The notes beneath the pieces were generated by a model. It ran no database searches. It worked only from the letters and a program-made list of their open reading frames with translations, and had not been told where the DNA came from. A stretch of DNA of 64,000 bases from Heterobasidion occidentale. Its lineage: Eukaryota; Basidiomycota; Agaricomycetes; Russulales; Bondarzewiaceae. The stretch is taken from contig JBCAQO010000006.1 of NCBI GenBank assembly GCA_039111635.1, positions 1 through 64,000 on the forward strand, given 5' to 3'. A program made the translations under genes and the position numbers. Below, piece after piece: positions 1-10,545 of the stretch (position 1 is the stretch's first letter; every line of letters starts with the position of its first letter).

Positions 1-1664
1 GCGATCCATCGATGGAACGCCTTTCTTCCTTAGAGATCTCCAGTGCCCTTCGAAAGCCAAAACGTACCCATCTTACCAATCCACCAGGGCAGTATTGAGT
101 GATTGAATACCGGCTCTCACCAGCCTGGATGGGCGTGGTTCCGTGTCTAAGGCTGCTAGAAGGTATGAGGATAGTTGAGCCTGGAGGGAATCTAATCGCA
201 AGCCTCAAGTCCCATAGGTAAAAGTAACCGCCCTCGTCTGGATTGAAGTCCCCAAGAGCGGTTACAGAGCAAAACCCTTGAGGAACATTAGTGCAATCAT
301 TATGGTCCAGGCATGTTGTATCAGGGCCCATGTTGAAAGTCATCGTTGGAAAGACGCTGTTATCGAAGTTCCATCGAAGTTCCGGATGACGCTCTGTGAG
401 CTGGCTCATGGTTGTTCTGTAGAAATCATAGGTTTTCGGCGCATAGGCTCCGAATGCAGCTGAAAAGCCAGCCAATCAGCACATCATTAGTTTGAACCGT
501 CAAGAGAAACTTGCCACTAGCAAAACCTGCAATCCTCTTGATGCTCTTCTCCTTCAACAGGCTTTCGAGGACCCTGTTCTGGTGATCAGAATGACAAAGG
601 TTTCCTGGTTTCTGTGACGCTCAATTAGCAGCTGTTATGCGTCAGTTCGCTCCACCTCACCTTTTGGCCGCCGCCATAAGACGGACCGACCGCCAATACC
701 GCATAATTTCCCCTCCTATGACTTCGCCGCCCTCGCTTCAGGAACCGCTCTGACTCCAGCCGAGCAGACTCCAACGCTTCTGCTGCCTCCTTCATTGAGT
801 TGTCCCAGCGGTCCTCTGGTCGCCGATCACCATCGTCAGATGGTCGGCCGACAAGAGCACCAATGACAGTGCCCTGGCTATCTAGCAGTGCATAAGGCTT
901 ACTGGATGGCGATATAGACTATTAGTACAGAGATCAAGCTGTACCAATGCGAAACTCACCACCCATCCCACTCGAAAAATGAAAACCCTTGCTCTCGAAG
1001 GTCTTCATTCATCCACGGTGTCGCAGACAGGCGGCGCATTGTCTTGGCCTTGTAGGCGCCCTTCGTCACCTTGTAATTGATTGCATTGTAATCGACCTTG
1101 ATAACCCCAGGCTCGCTGAATTTCGACACAAAGCTTGGCTTCTGCCGCCGGGTGAACGGGCCCTGGGCTTCCTTCTCTGCCTTTCGCTTCTTGCTTCGAC
1201 GGCGCTTCGAACCCTCTCGTTGCGACTCTCGAATTGGCCTCGTGATCAGAGCGTCAAAGGGAGACGACAGAGCCGGTGGTCCAAGAGATAGCGGAGGTAC
1301 TGCTTCCACGAGTGAAGACGTTATGGAATCCGCCGTCTCGCCTGTAGAGTCAAGGGGTGGAGTGTCTGGCGGTGTTGAAAGAGGCGAGGAGGTAAGCGGA
1401 GACAAAGACGTCGGTGACCACGAGCCCTCGTCCTCCGCCTCTTGTGCATCAGCGAGGGTATCATCACGAGCGATCGCCTGACGCAAGAGGGCACTGAATC
1501 TCAGGTTCGTCGTCAGGGCTGTCGGGAGCTCAGCAAGGGTCGAAGAATCCCTCGCTTCGACGTTTGAGCTGGAGAAGATGCGGCCAGATCGCGTCTACAT
1601 GATACAGAAAAGGTTGAGCCTCAAAATGTGTACACTAGAGCAGTCGGCTTACTTTGGAAGCCAT
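1..1664 (-). CDS. TET/JBP-family 2OG-Fe(II) oxygenase, 3' end cut by window edge
   Basis: Five exons read in frame: 1653-1664 (MASK), 960-1594, 661-901, 518-611 and 459 to the left edge, with clean GT/AG borders. The N-terminus is MASK-TRSGRIFSSS. A low-complexity Ser/Pro/Thr stretch and a basic block (KRRRSKKRK) follow, which is nuclear-like. The catalytic core then shows PSYGGGQK, TCLDHNDCTN (the HxD iron ligands), FPPGSTILIPS, SLRHGTTPIQ (distal His) and ESRYSITQY (Arg for 2-oxoglutarate), in the order expected of a double-stranded beta-helix dioxygenase. Fungal TET/JBP proteins are predicted to oxidise 5-methylcytosine in DNA and are expanded in basidiomycetes, often next to KDZ transposons (known of the family). 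No KDZ transposase is visible here. All catalytic residues are present and I see no stop or frameshift, so the gene may be functional. The assignment rests on motif order, not on a search. Confidence 0.8.
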
Positions 1665-2300
1665 GGTTTATGTAGATAATAAGCTGATGTCCTGTGGGTG
1701 GCCGATTAGCAAAGCTATTCATCAGAGAGAAGACAAAGATTGCTTTGGTCCTCAGTGCCCTGGTCGGACTCATCGGTACTTCCGGCAAATCTCTGAGGTA
1801 GCGCGCAGGTTCACAGCCATATGCCCTCAGTGCCCTGGTTGGACTCATCGGCGCAACCGGCATGCCACTGTGGCTGGAAAAAACAAACGGATCTAGGTAG
1901 ACAACCACATTACCTGCAAATGAAATACAACAATGGGGCTAGCAGCGTCGTTCGTGGTCGTGGTCGTCGACAGTGGCTGGTGGGAGTCGCGTCGTCTCCG
2001 TCGACAAGTTGGTGGATGGAGACAAGGTTGGTTAGAAGCTGACCAACTTCAACAGCACGCGCCTGTGGCTGAACATAGGCGTCAATCTTCAAATCGAGAT
2101 TACTAAGCCGGTTATCATCATGTAAAAACATCAGTCGACAACTTATCGTATCATAGCCCAACAAACGGCTGAAACAGAGATGGAAGGTGATATTCAATCT
2201 ATAGGGTAGTTATCTATACTCGCCCCCAAGGATGAACATCAGCATGGTTCACCTTTCCCTCGCTACTACTCCATTCGTTGTTGCCTCCTCCTCACCCGAG
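1665..2300. other. Region without a supported gene
   Basis: It lies immediately upstream of the oxygenase start and should hold its promoter. It contains two copies of a short repeated motif (listed separately). Open frames here are short, with no recognisable family and no splice-linked continuation. Confidence 0.5.
1749..1851 (-). repeat. Two copies of a ~27-nt motif, about 75 bp apart
   Basis: Copies lie at about 1749-1775 and 1823-1851. Read on the minus strand both contain CGATGAGTCCGACCAGGGCA or a one-base variant. A third copy lies on the plus strand near 4420-4448. In one frame all three read as PMSPTRALR, but no gene containing it could be built. Nature unknown; it could be a remnant of a dispersed element or a conserved short site. 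Confidence 0.6.
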
Positions 2301-2309
2301 TCATCTCCG

Positions 2310-3365
2310 ACATCTGGGCTCTGTAAACCCCGAGTGACTGCAGAACAGTGTGAGCTCACAATTTGATTCAACACCAAGTCGTCTGCGACGTCCTTACCCT
2401 ATAAATCTAACCCGAGTCGCTTGAGGCGTCCTTACCTTGTAAAAACCCGAGCCGTCTGAGAGGCCCTTACCCTGTAAGCCAGACCCGAGTCGTCTGCGAC
2501 GTCCTGATCCGAGTCGTCTGCGACGTCGGCTCTCTGTGAACCCTCGGTGATGGCAGGACGGGTGAGCAGGAATTTGGTTGAGCAACAAGTCGTCTCAGAC
2601 GTCCTTACCCGGTAAGCCAGACCCGAGTCGTCTGCGACGTCCTGACCCGAGTCGTCTGCGACGTCGGCTCTCTGTGAACCCTGGGTGATGACAGAACAGG
2701 TGAGCAAGAATTTGGTTGAGTAACGAGTCGTCTCTGACGTCCTTACCCGGTAAGCAAGACCCGAGTCGTCTGCGACGTCCTGACCCGAGTCGTCTGCGAC
2801 GTCGGATCTCTGTGAACCCTGGGTGATGACAGAACAGGTGAGCAAGAATTTGGTTGAGTAACGAGTCGTCTCTGACGTCCTTACCCGGTAAGCAAGACCC
2901 GAGTCGTCTGCGACGTCCTGATCCGAGTCGTCTGCGACGTCGGCTCTCTGTGAGCCCTGGGTGATGGAAGAACAGGTGAGCAGGCATTTTGTTCAGCAAG
3001 AAGTCCGCTCAGACGTCCTTACCCGGTAAGCCAGACCCAAGTCGTCTGCGACGTCTTTGCCCTGTAAGTAAGCCTGTGCGAGTCGTCTGCGACGTCCTGA
3101 CCCGAGTCGTCTGCGACGTCGACCCTCTGTGAAGCCTGGGTGATGAAAGAACAGCGTGAGCAAGACTTTGGTTCGGCAGCAAGTTGTCTGGGACATCCTT
3201 ACCCGGTAAGCTAGACCCGAGTCGTCTGCGACGTCCGCGCTTTGTAAACCCTGGGTGACTTCAGAAGACTGTCAGCTCACACATTGATTTAGCACCAAGT
3301 CGTTTGTGTTGTCCTTACACTCTAAGTCTAACCCGAGTCGTCCGAGTCGTCCTTACAATGCTGAA
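2310..3365. repeat. Minisatellite with higher-order unit of ~137 bp
   Basis: The core word ACCCGAGTCGTCTGCGACGT recurs throughout, usually as two or three head-to-tail copies. It is followed by a spacer containing CTCTGTGAACCCTGGGTGAT and then GTGAGCAAGAATTTGGTTGA. The spacer recurs at about 2540, 2678, 2817, 2953 and 3130, which gives a period near 137 bp. Diverged end copies lie near 2320 and 3246. Apparent reading frames inside it are repeat artefacts. The core contains the near-palindrome CGTCTGCGACG. Confidence 0.85.
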
Positions 3366-5987
3366 TACAATGAATTTTAATCGTAGTAGAGCAGAGGCAG
3401 AGGGTGAGCCAGTCGTCACCCAAGCTCGCTCACAGTGTCTTGTGGAGCATCGCGATAGGACCGGCGATGTGTGCCGATGAGTCGATGCGTCGTCGATGCG
3501 GCACCCTCACGTCTGAAAGACGGAGGGGGGAACTTCACGCCCGAGGGGCGGAAATGGCCAGCGACGACGACAAGCAGGATGAGAGTGATACTGATGGAAG
3601 AGATATTCAGCACGAGCAGCAAATAAATCAACAATCGATGTACTTACCTTGTGGCAGTTCCAAGAATCATAGGCGAAGTTTGAGGTTGATGGATGCGGTG
3701 TGGTTGTGGATGGAGCGAGGATGGATCGGTGCCGGTCGACTCGGCAAGATTGTAATCGCGTCGCACGTCACAGAACGTGACCGTGTCGCGGCGACGCTCT
3801 GCCCACCTCCTTGTCCTGCCTCAGTCCCACCCACCTCCTCCATGTCCTGCCCCATGTCGCTCTTCGTCGCTCCACGCTCTCCCCGACAGTCTCTTATCGC
3901 TTCAACTTATAGCTGTTGCAGCTAGGATCTTTCTCATCGGTAAGTAAGCTCAGGTATATCTCCTTGGGCTTTCAATCTCATGTTCACTTAGCAGCAGACG
4001 GCCTACCCACGCACGCGCATCCCTCCCTCTTTCCCCTAGTTCTCTGGGAATTTCCGCCTTTCAGGCGTGAAAACACAGCTCCGTCCCTCGGACGTGAGCT
4101 GCCTTTGACGAACGACCGGCTCACCGACCCACGCACCCGGCGGAAGACCAGGACGAGGACGATGGACTCCAGCGGCGGATAGGGGGAACAGACCCGCACG
4201 TTTTCTGAGGATGCAGGTACGTCGCCATTGATGCCAATCCTTCCCGAGATGCGCGCCTCCATAAATCTCATCCCTGCCCGAACAGCCGAAGAGGCGCGTC
4301 CTCCCTTCCACTGGCGACCCTCAAGCTCGTGTGGAAATCATCCGCATGCCGTGGACGTCGCGGCCGACACGGATTTCACAGACGGCCGCGAACGACGCAT
4401 GCATGGGATGCCAAATGCTCCGATGAGTCCGACCAGGGCACTGAGGGCAGATGGCCGCACGCCATGGTCGGTCTCGTTCGCCTGCGTCTTCTCAAGTGGC
4501 CCGCGTCGCCCTTTGTCAACAGCCTCCGCTTGTGTGTTGGCCTTGCTGCTCCCGCGGCGTCTCCGCACGACCTGCGAGTCGCTCCGATCTTTCAGCGCAT
4601 TGTCCCACCTCCCACCCCTCTGCGACAGACCCCTTGTCATCAGAGAAGCCCAATGCCGGTGAGTTCATTCATTTTTCGCCGCTCAAAATCGAGCTAACAT
4701 AACAACAGGATATAGCCATGGGCCTGTGGCTCAAAGGGATGGACAAACATGCGGGCGCGTGCTGTGGGCTCGAGCTCAGGACGGGCGTCATAGATGTGGG
4801 AGCGACGGTCGCCACCTAATCCTACCAGGTACGGCACACGGCCTGCCACGCTGAGCCCCGACCTGCAGGCGGGCGCGATGGGAAGCGCGGGGGTTACGAG
4901 TATGACGCGTCCACGATGCCTCTGAAGTCCTCGAGGCATGTCTGCGCGGAGTGGGTCTCGCCTCGAGTACGGTGCGAGGCGAGGATTCGTAGGTAAGTAC
5001 CTTACGTCGCCCTTTCACGGAGTCTAACCTTATCTTTATAAATGAATAGAAACATGAAAGACTCGTGGCTTGAGCGATATAAAACACCTCGCATGGCGCG
5101 GCCGTCCGACCCTGATGACTCGACGCATCAACAGATTGGCAATGCGAAGGTTCGAGGGAGCCTTTATCGAATTCCAGAGCGGCGTCAAGTCTGGCAAGGA
5201 AGACGCCCCACAGATGAGGCGAGGGCTATATAATCGCCATCGCGTCAGCCAGTATCTCCTCAGTCCCCGCTCGCCATGTACTCAATTCCAATCTTGACCC
5301 CACGCCCCGACGTCTGGCAGCGATGTCGGTGTCGCCTGGGCTAAACTGCCGAGCAAAAGAGCAAAAGTTCACCACAGTATCTATCCGACAACCCTTCCGA
5401 GGACACCCGTGGCCTCGATCTTCACAGTTCACAAGTAGACACCGATTGGGAAAAGCGTGTCAAGTTGAGAAGAGGGTGAGATGGGTGCGGTTCATGTTGT
5501 GGACCGGCGTGAGTGCTTTAGCCCCTTCATTGCGTGTGATGCTGACCAGTTGGCATTAGACTGGTAGGATACCCGAGATCTTTGTCTTCGAGGCCCAGCA
5601 GGGCTGCTTTGTGCCTGGTATGCAATGCGGGGTGCGGGACACGATGATGAAAAAAAGGGGGGGATGTCCGATGGACTCAATGGAACCGGACAAGGTGCGA
5701 ATGGGGTGAAGCACTGACGATGAACTCGGTCCTGACCTTGGAACGGGGCGAGCATACCGTCCTGGGGCGGCTGGAGGGAGCGACCCAATGCCAGGACTTG
5801 GGTAAGGCCATCCAGTGGGCAGATGTGTCGTTGGTGGGCCCCGCGGAGGGTGCCTCGTCGGACCAGGACAACGTGGCAGACATGGTCTCCACTCCGGAGT
5901 AGGGAGGCACAGTGAGAGTCACCAGAAGGTTCGGGCTCCAGCAGAGACTTTCGGACCAGGCCTGTTCATGTATCCTCTTATTTTCTG
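3366..5987. other. Long region without a supported gene
   Basis: Several ORFs of 60-170 codons occur on both strands, but none matches a known family and none joins to neighbours through plausible splice sites. The stretch is GC-rich and carries the third copy of the PMSPTRALR motif at 4420-4448. A decayed transposable element or an untranslated RNA cannot be excluded. Confidence 0.4.
4420..4448 (+). repeat. Third copy of the ~27-nt motif
   Basis: It is the same CGATGAGTCCGACCAGGGCA core as at 1749 and 1823, on the opposite strand, extended by CTGAGGGCA. The shared extension on both sides argues for common origin rather than chance. Confidence 0.6.
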
Positions 5988-6076
5988 TCATGTTGTCTTT
6001 GTTACTACTGCTCTCGATCTTGTGTTAGTTCTTTCTTGCGACCGCTGTCGTGTTCTCCTTATTGGTGCTGCATTAG
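5988..6076 (+). repeat. Copy 1 of a ~90-bp dispersed direct repeat
   Basis: It aligns by eye to 7498-7586 over about 90 bp at roughly 80% identity. Both copies run from TC[A/G]TGTTGTCTT through ACTGCTCTCG to GCATTAG. They are pyrimidine-rich and noncoding, and may be a remnant of a longer interspersed element. Confidence 0.6.
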
Positions 6077-6182
6077 AACATGACTTGATTGATTGGTGTG
6101 GACGTTGAACAAGGATTCTTGAGCGCTAACGATACAACAAATACAAAGGTGTGAACTCATTAGATTCCACAGTCCACCACAG

Positions 6183-6310
6183 ACGACTAGGGCCAGGCCT
6201 ACAGAGAGCCGACGTCGCAGACGACTAAGGTCAGGCCTACAGATCGCGGACGTCGCAGATGACTCGGGTTGGGCTTATGGGGTAAGAATGTCTCAGACGA
6301 CTTGTTCCTC
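6183..6310 (-). repeat. Short fragment of the CGTCTGCGACG minisatellite, inverted
   Basis: Three units with CGACGTCGCAGACGACT and a diverged unit with GTCTCAGACGACTTG lie in the opposite orientation to the array at 2.3-3.4 kb. They also share that array's text around CTCGGGTTGGG. This looks like a rearranged piece of the same satellite. Confidence 0.65.
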
Positions 6311-7960
6311 AACCCATGTATTAGCTCACAATGTTTCATGGCACGGGGAATGGGATGGCTCAGATGCAGAGCCATGTTTGGACAAGGCGCTATGGCATGA
6401 AAGTTCATGCGGAAACAGTACGTCCTCAGCCTATGTCAAGTAAACAACTTTTCAAATTTGCTGATGCATTTCAGTAGGTATTTACATGTTGCGTGAACAA
6501 AATATCAGAACTCCAGGTATAATGTGTGCGACATTGGAAAACGACACGCAACAGACCTCACAAGTCTTGCTCGAGCAATCATGTTCTCCAATATTTTTCG
6601 CAGAAGACCACCTTTGCTTCTCCGTATTCCAGTGCGCCCATACTCTGCCGCATCCTCGCCACCACCAACTCTAGACTCGGGTGAGCAAGTCATCTACCAC
6701 AAGCTCACCGAACGGTTCAAGCTCTTCGAGCTGCTCGTCTTTCACCGCCTCTTGAACACGAACTCAATATTCGTCGAACGCGGCAGTAGAAGGTACAACT
6801 CAAACGAGCCACCAAAAGGTAGGTGTTGAAGCCGAATCAGTCAGTGTTGCACAACGACGACGGACATCTTCGTCGGTTTGAACATCTGTAGGTCTCACCA
6901 CTGTCGCTTGCATGTCGAGACGAGCTCGCGAGGCGGCTCTTTTTATGGATGTAAGTTTTCTCTAGATCTAATACGATGATGTACTAACGATACAACGTTG
7001 TATTACTGCGAAAAAGGGGCCGCAAGAACCGTACACCGACCCTCGGCTGTGGTGGGCGCACCCGTCGCAATACAGCAGACAATTAAACAAAAAAAGAGAA
7101 ATCGAACAGACTGTACTGGAGTTTTTTCGGTACTTGGCGGGAAGGGGAGTAGTAGGGGCAAGCGAGGTCGTGATTAAGTAAGTTCTGTTGTTGACTACGT
7201 TGTGTTGGCGATACTGATCTTACTAGCTCAACTAAGCACCAATCGTACCCGCGCCGCAAGCAAGGGCGCGAGCCGTCCCACCACCACAAGCGTGCGCACA
7301 AGTATTTCGACCGCCGCGACCATGTGCAAGTTGCCGTGTATGGAAGCAACGGTGAGGGATGGAGTGTGTTATCCCCAAAAGGTGTGTTATGGCGGGAGCT
7401 CCATATCCCAGAAGATCGAGAGGAGTGGGACGTTGTCGTGTTCTTGGAGGGTTAAAAATAGCGTGTCCGGCTTGAGAGCGGTTTGTACTCATTGCTGTCG
7501 TGTTGTCTTCATTGCTACTGCTCTCGTTCTTGTATCACTTATTTCTTGTGACCGCTGTTGTATTCTCTAGGTTGGTACTGCATTAGTTCAGCGGACTGGG
7601 GGACAGTAACAATTCACCAGGTACATTTTGAGGTTTTTCGTGCGAGCACGGATCCAATCGTCAATTGGGGGACTAAGACACACGGGCCCAAGATTGAGCA
7701 CCGGGAATGTAAACAGTGCGTGTTCCATATCCACTGAACCACTTTTCTGATGGCAATTTGGTTACATAGCATTGGCAGCACGCTTCGGGATGTGTACGGC
7801 TGGCATCTAGGGATGTTCAGGGGGGCATGAATCGGCTGGTCCGTCGTCTTTTTGTTTTTGTTTCGCTTGTGAGTCTTTCATCACGCGTGGCTGGTTCGTT
7901 CTGCTTCGTTGATGGTGTCCTATGTCATGTCAGTGCTTTCTTGGATCTCGTTAGTGCTGT
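6311..7960. other. Region without a supported gene
   Basis: Only short ORFs are present, with no family match. It contains the second copy of the ~90-bp dispersed repeat (7498-7586). Confidence 0.4.
7498..7586 (+). repeat. Copy 2 of the ~90-bp dispersed direct repeat
   Basis: It shares ACTGCTCTCG, TTTCTTG[C/T]GACCGCTGT and G[G/T]TACTGCATTAG-like text with 5988-6076 in the same order and orientation. No terminal repeats or target duplications could be recognised. Confidence 0.6.
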
Positions 7961-7999
7961 GTATTGAAATATAGACCCTGCTCGTCGGTCGTTCCGAGC

Positions 8000-9575
8000 T
8001 TCGCTGGTGCATGCTATCTCAGACGGCCACATCTCACCTGTGACGGCTGCGTACTGTCTGAGATGGCTGCATATCGTCTGAGATGCCCGCCGGTTGTCTG
8101 TGATGCCCGCCGGTTTTCTGTGATGGCTGCATGTTGCCTGCAATAGCTGCCGGTCGTCTGCAACAGCCTCATAGTCCGTCTGTTGTCTGAGCACCTCGCT
8201 GGTTGTCTGTGACGGCCGCGTAATATCTAACACGGCTGCATGTTGTCTGAGATGACTGGCAGTCGTCTGCGATGGCTGCATAGTGTCTGAGACATCTGCA
8301 TGTCGTCTGAGATGCACGTAGGTCGTCAGTGACGACCTCATCCTGCCTGCAATGAATGCCGGTCGTCTGAGACATCTGCGTGTCGTCTGCCACGGCCGCA
8401 CACTGTCTCAGACGTCTGCGTGTAGTTAAAGAAGCCGGTCGTCTGCGGCGGCAGTATGCTGTCTCAGACGTCTGTGTGCCATTAGAGCAGCAGGTCGTCC
8501 GCGACGGCCGCACACTGCCTCAGACTTCTGTGTGTCGTTAGAGAAGCAGGTCGTCTGCGGCGGCCGCGCACTGTCTCAGACGTCCACGTGTCGTCTGAGA
8601 TGCAGGCAGGTGCCCGATGCATTCATGGCCACCGGCAGACGTGACCTGCCTATAGGGCATCCCCGTCGTCAGTGACGGCCTCATCCTGCCTGCAATGACT
8701 GCCGGTCGTCTGAGATGTCTGGGTGTCGTCTGAGACGGCCGCACACCGTCTCAGACGTCTGTGTATCGTTAGAGAAGCAGGTCATCTACAGTGGCCAAAT
8801 ATTGTCTCAGACATCCGCATGTCGTCTGAGATGCAGGCAGGTCGTCAGTGACAGTCTCATCCTGCCTGCAATGACTGCCGGTCATCTGAGACGTTCGCGT
8901 GTCGTCTCAGATGCACACAGGTCGTCAGTGACGACCGCATCCTGCCTGCAACAACTACCAGTCGTCTGAGACATCCGCGTGTCATCTTAGACGTCCCTGT
9001 GTTGTCTGAGATGCATGCAGGTTGTCTGCGACGGCTGCACACTGTCTCAGACATCCGCGTGTCATCTGAGATGCAGGCAGGTCGTCAGTGACGACCTCAT
9101 CCTTCCTGCAATGACTGCTGGTCATCTGGGACATCTGCGTGTCGTCTGAGATACACGCAGGTCGTCTCCGAGGGCTGCACACTGTTTTAGACGTCCGCAT
9201 GTTGCATGAGATGCACGCAGGTCGTCTGAAATGACTTCCGGTCATCTGAGACGTCCGCGTTTTGTCTACGACGTCCCCATGTCGTCTGACATGCACGTAG
9301 GTTGTCTCCGACAGCTGCACGCTATATGAGACGTCTGCCAGTTGTCTAAGACATCTGCATGTCGTCCGACGGCTGCACGCTGTGTTGAGATGCACACAGG
9401 TTGTCTGCGAGGGCCGCACACTGTATAAGATGTCTGCCAGTCATCTAAGATGTCCGAGTGTCATCTGAGATGCACACGACTTGTCTGCAACAGCCACACA
9501 CTAACTGATGTCCACATGTCATCTGAAATGCATGCAGATGGTCTGGATAGTGTCCGAGACAGTTGCATGTTGTCT
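8000..9575 (+). repeat. Diverged satellite array built on GTCGTCTGAGA
   Basis: Dozens of imperfect units combine GTCGTCTGAGATGC, GACGGCCGCACACTGTCTCA, and CATCCTGCCTGCAATGACTG. The recurring core CGTCTGAGACG is almost self-complementary. Long open frames on both strands in this interval are produced by the repeat and should not be annotated as genes. The array runs directly into the CT-rich array at 9576. Confidence 0.85.
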
Positions 9576-10489
9576 GAGATAGCTACCTTGCCTGCCTCCT
9601 TGCCTGCCTCCTTGCCTGCCTCCTTGCCTGCCTCCTCACGTGACTCCTCAAGTGCCTACTCAAGTGCCTCCTCACGTGCCTCCTCACGTGCCTTCTCACG
9701 TGCCTCCTCATGTGCCTCCTCATGTGCCTTTTCGGATGCCTCCTCGCCTGCCTCCTCACGTGCATCCTCACGTGCCTTCTCACCTGACTCCTCACCTGCC
9801 TTCTCACCTGACTCCTCACCTAGTCTCTCACTTGGCTCCTCACCTGGCCTCTCACCTAGCCTCTCACCTGGTCTCTCACCTGCCTCCTTACCTGGCCTCT
9901 CACCTAGCCTCTCGCCTGCCTCCTCACCTGGCCTCTCGCCTGCCTCCTCACCTGGCCTCTCGCCTGCCTCCTCACCTAGCCTCTCGCCTGCCTCCTCACC
10001 TGGCCTCTCGCCTGCCTCCTCACCTAGCCTCTCACCTGGCCTCTCACCTAGCCTCTCACCTGCCTCCTCACCTAGCCTCTCACCTGGCCTCTCACCTGCC
10101 TCCTCACCTGGCCTCTCGCCTGCCTCCTCACCTGGCCTCTCGCCTGCCTCCTCACCTAGCCTCTCACCTGGCCTCTCACCTAGCCTCTCACCTGCCTCCT
10201 CACCTAGCCTCTCACCTGGCCTCTCACCTAACCTCTCGCCTACCTCCTCACCTAGCCTCTCACCTGGCCTCTCACCTAGCCTCTCACCTGGCCTCTCACC
10301 TGGCCCTCCCTGCCTCCTCACCTAGCCTCTCACCTGGCCTCTCACCTAGCCTCTCACCTAGCCTCTCACCTGCCTCTTCACCTGGCCCCTCACCTACTCA
10401 CCTAGCCTCTCACCTGCCCCCTCACCTAGCCTCTCACCTGCCTCCTCACCTAACCCCTCACCTGGCCTCTCACCTGGCTCCTCACCTAC
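9576..10489 (+). repeat. CT-rich minisatellite (CCTCACCTGGCCTCT units)
   Basis: It starts with four copies of CTTGCCTGCCTC and passes to blocks of nine-base half-units, CTCACCTGG, CTCACCTAG, CTCGCCTGC and CCTCACCTG, for about 900 bp. Because the unit is a multiple of three it leaves Ser/Leu/Pro-rich frames open on one strand and Arg/Glu-rich frames on the other. Neither looks like a real protein. The plus strand is strongly pyrimidine-rich, so triplex or slipped structures are possible. Confidence 0.9.
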
Positions 10490-10545
10490 CCAACATCTTG
10501 GATTTTTTCGCCTCACCTACCACCCGCCTACGACCTCTTATAACC
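10490..10545 (+). repeat. Conserved terminal module of composite satellite, copy 1
   Basis: It reads CCAACATCTTGGATTTTTTC, a CCTCACCTACCACCCGCCTA stretch, then CCTCTTATAACC. The same module closes the second CT-rich array at 23908-23964 with only a few differences. Its last base coincides with the stop codon of the neighbouring RecQ-like gene. Confidence 0.8.

Noticed and set aside
1..1664. KDZ transposase partner of the TET/JBP gene
   Set aside because: No CxC-KDZ transposase text is seen anywhere in the window; it could lie to the left of it.
2310..3365. CRISPR-like array
   Set aside because: Repeats are tandem satellites with conserved rather than unique spacers, and the genome is eukaryotic.
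8000..10490. Long ORFs on both strands within the arrays
   Set aside because: They are produced by tandem repeats whose unit lacks stops in several frames. Composition is one- or three-residue periodic and shows no domain.
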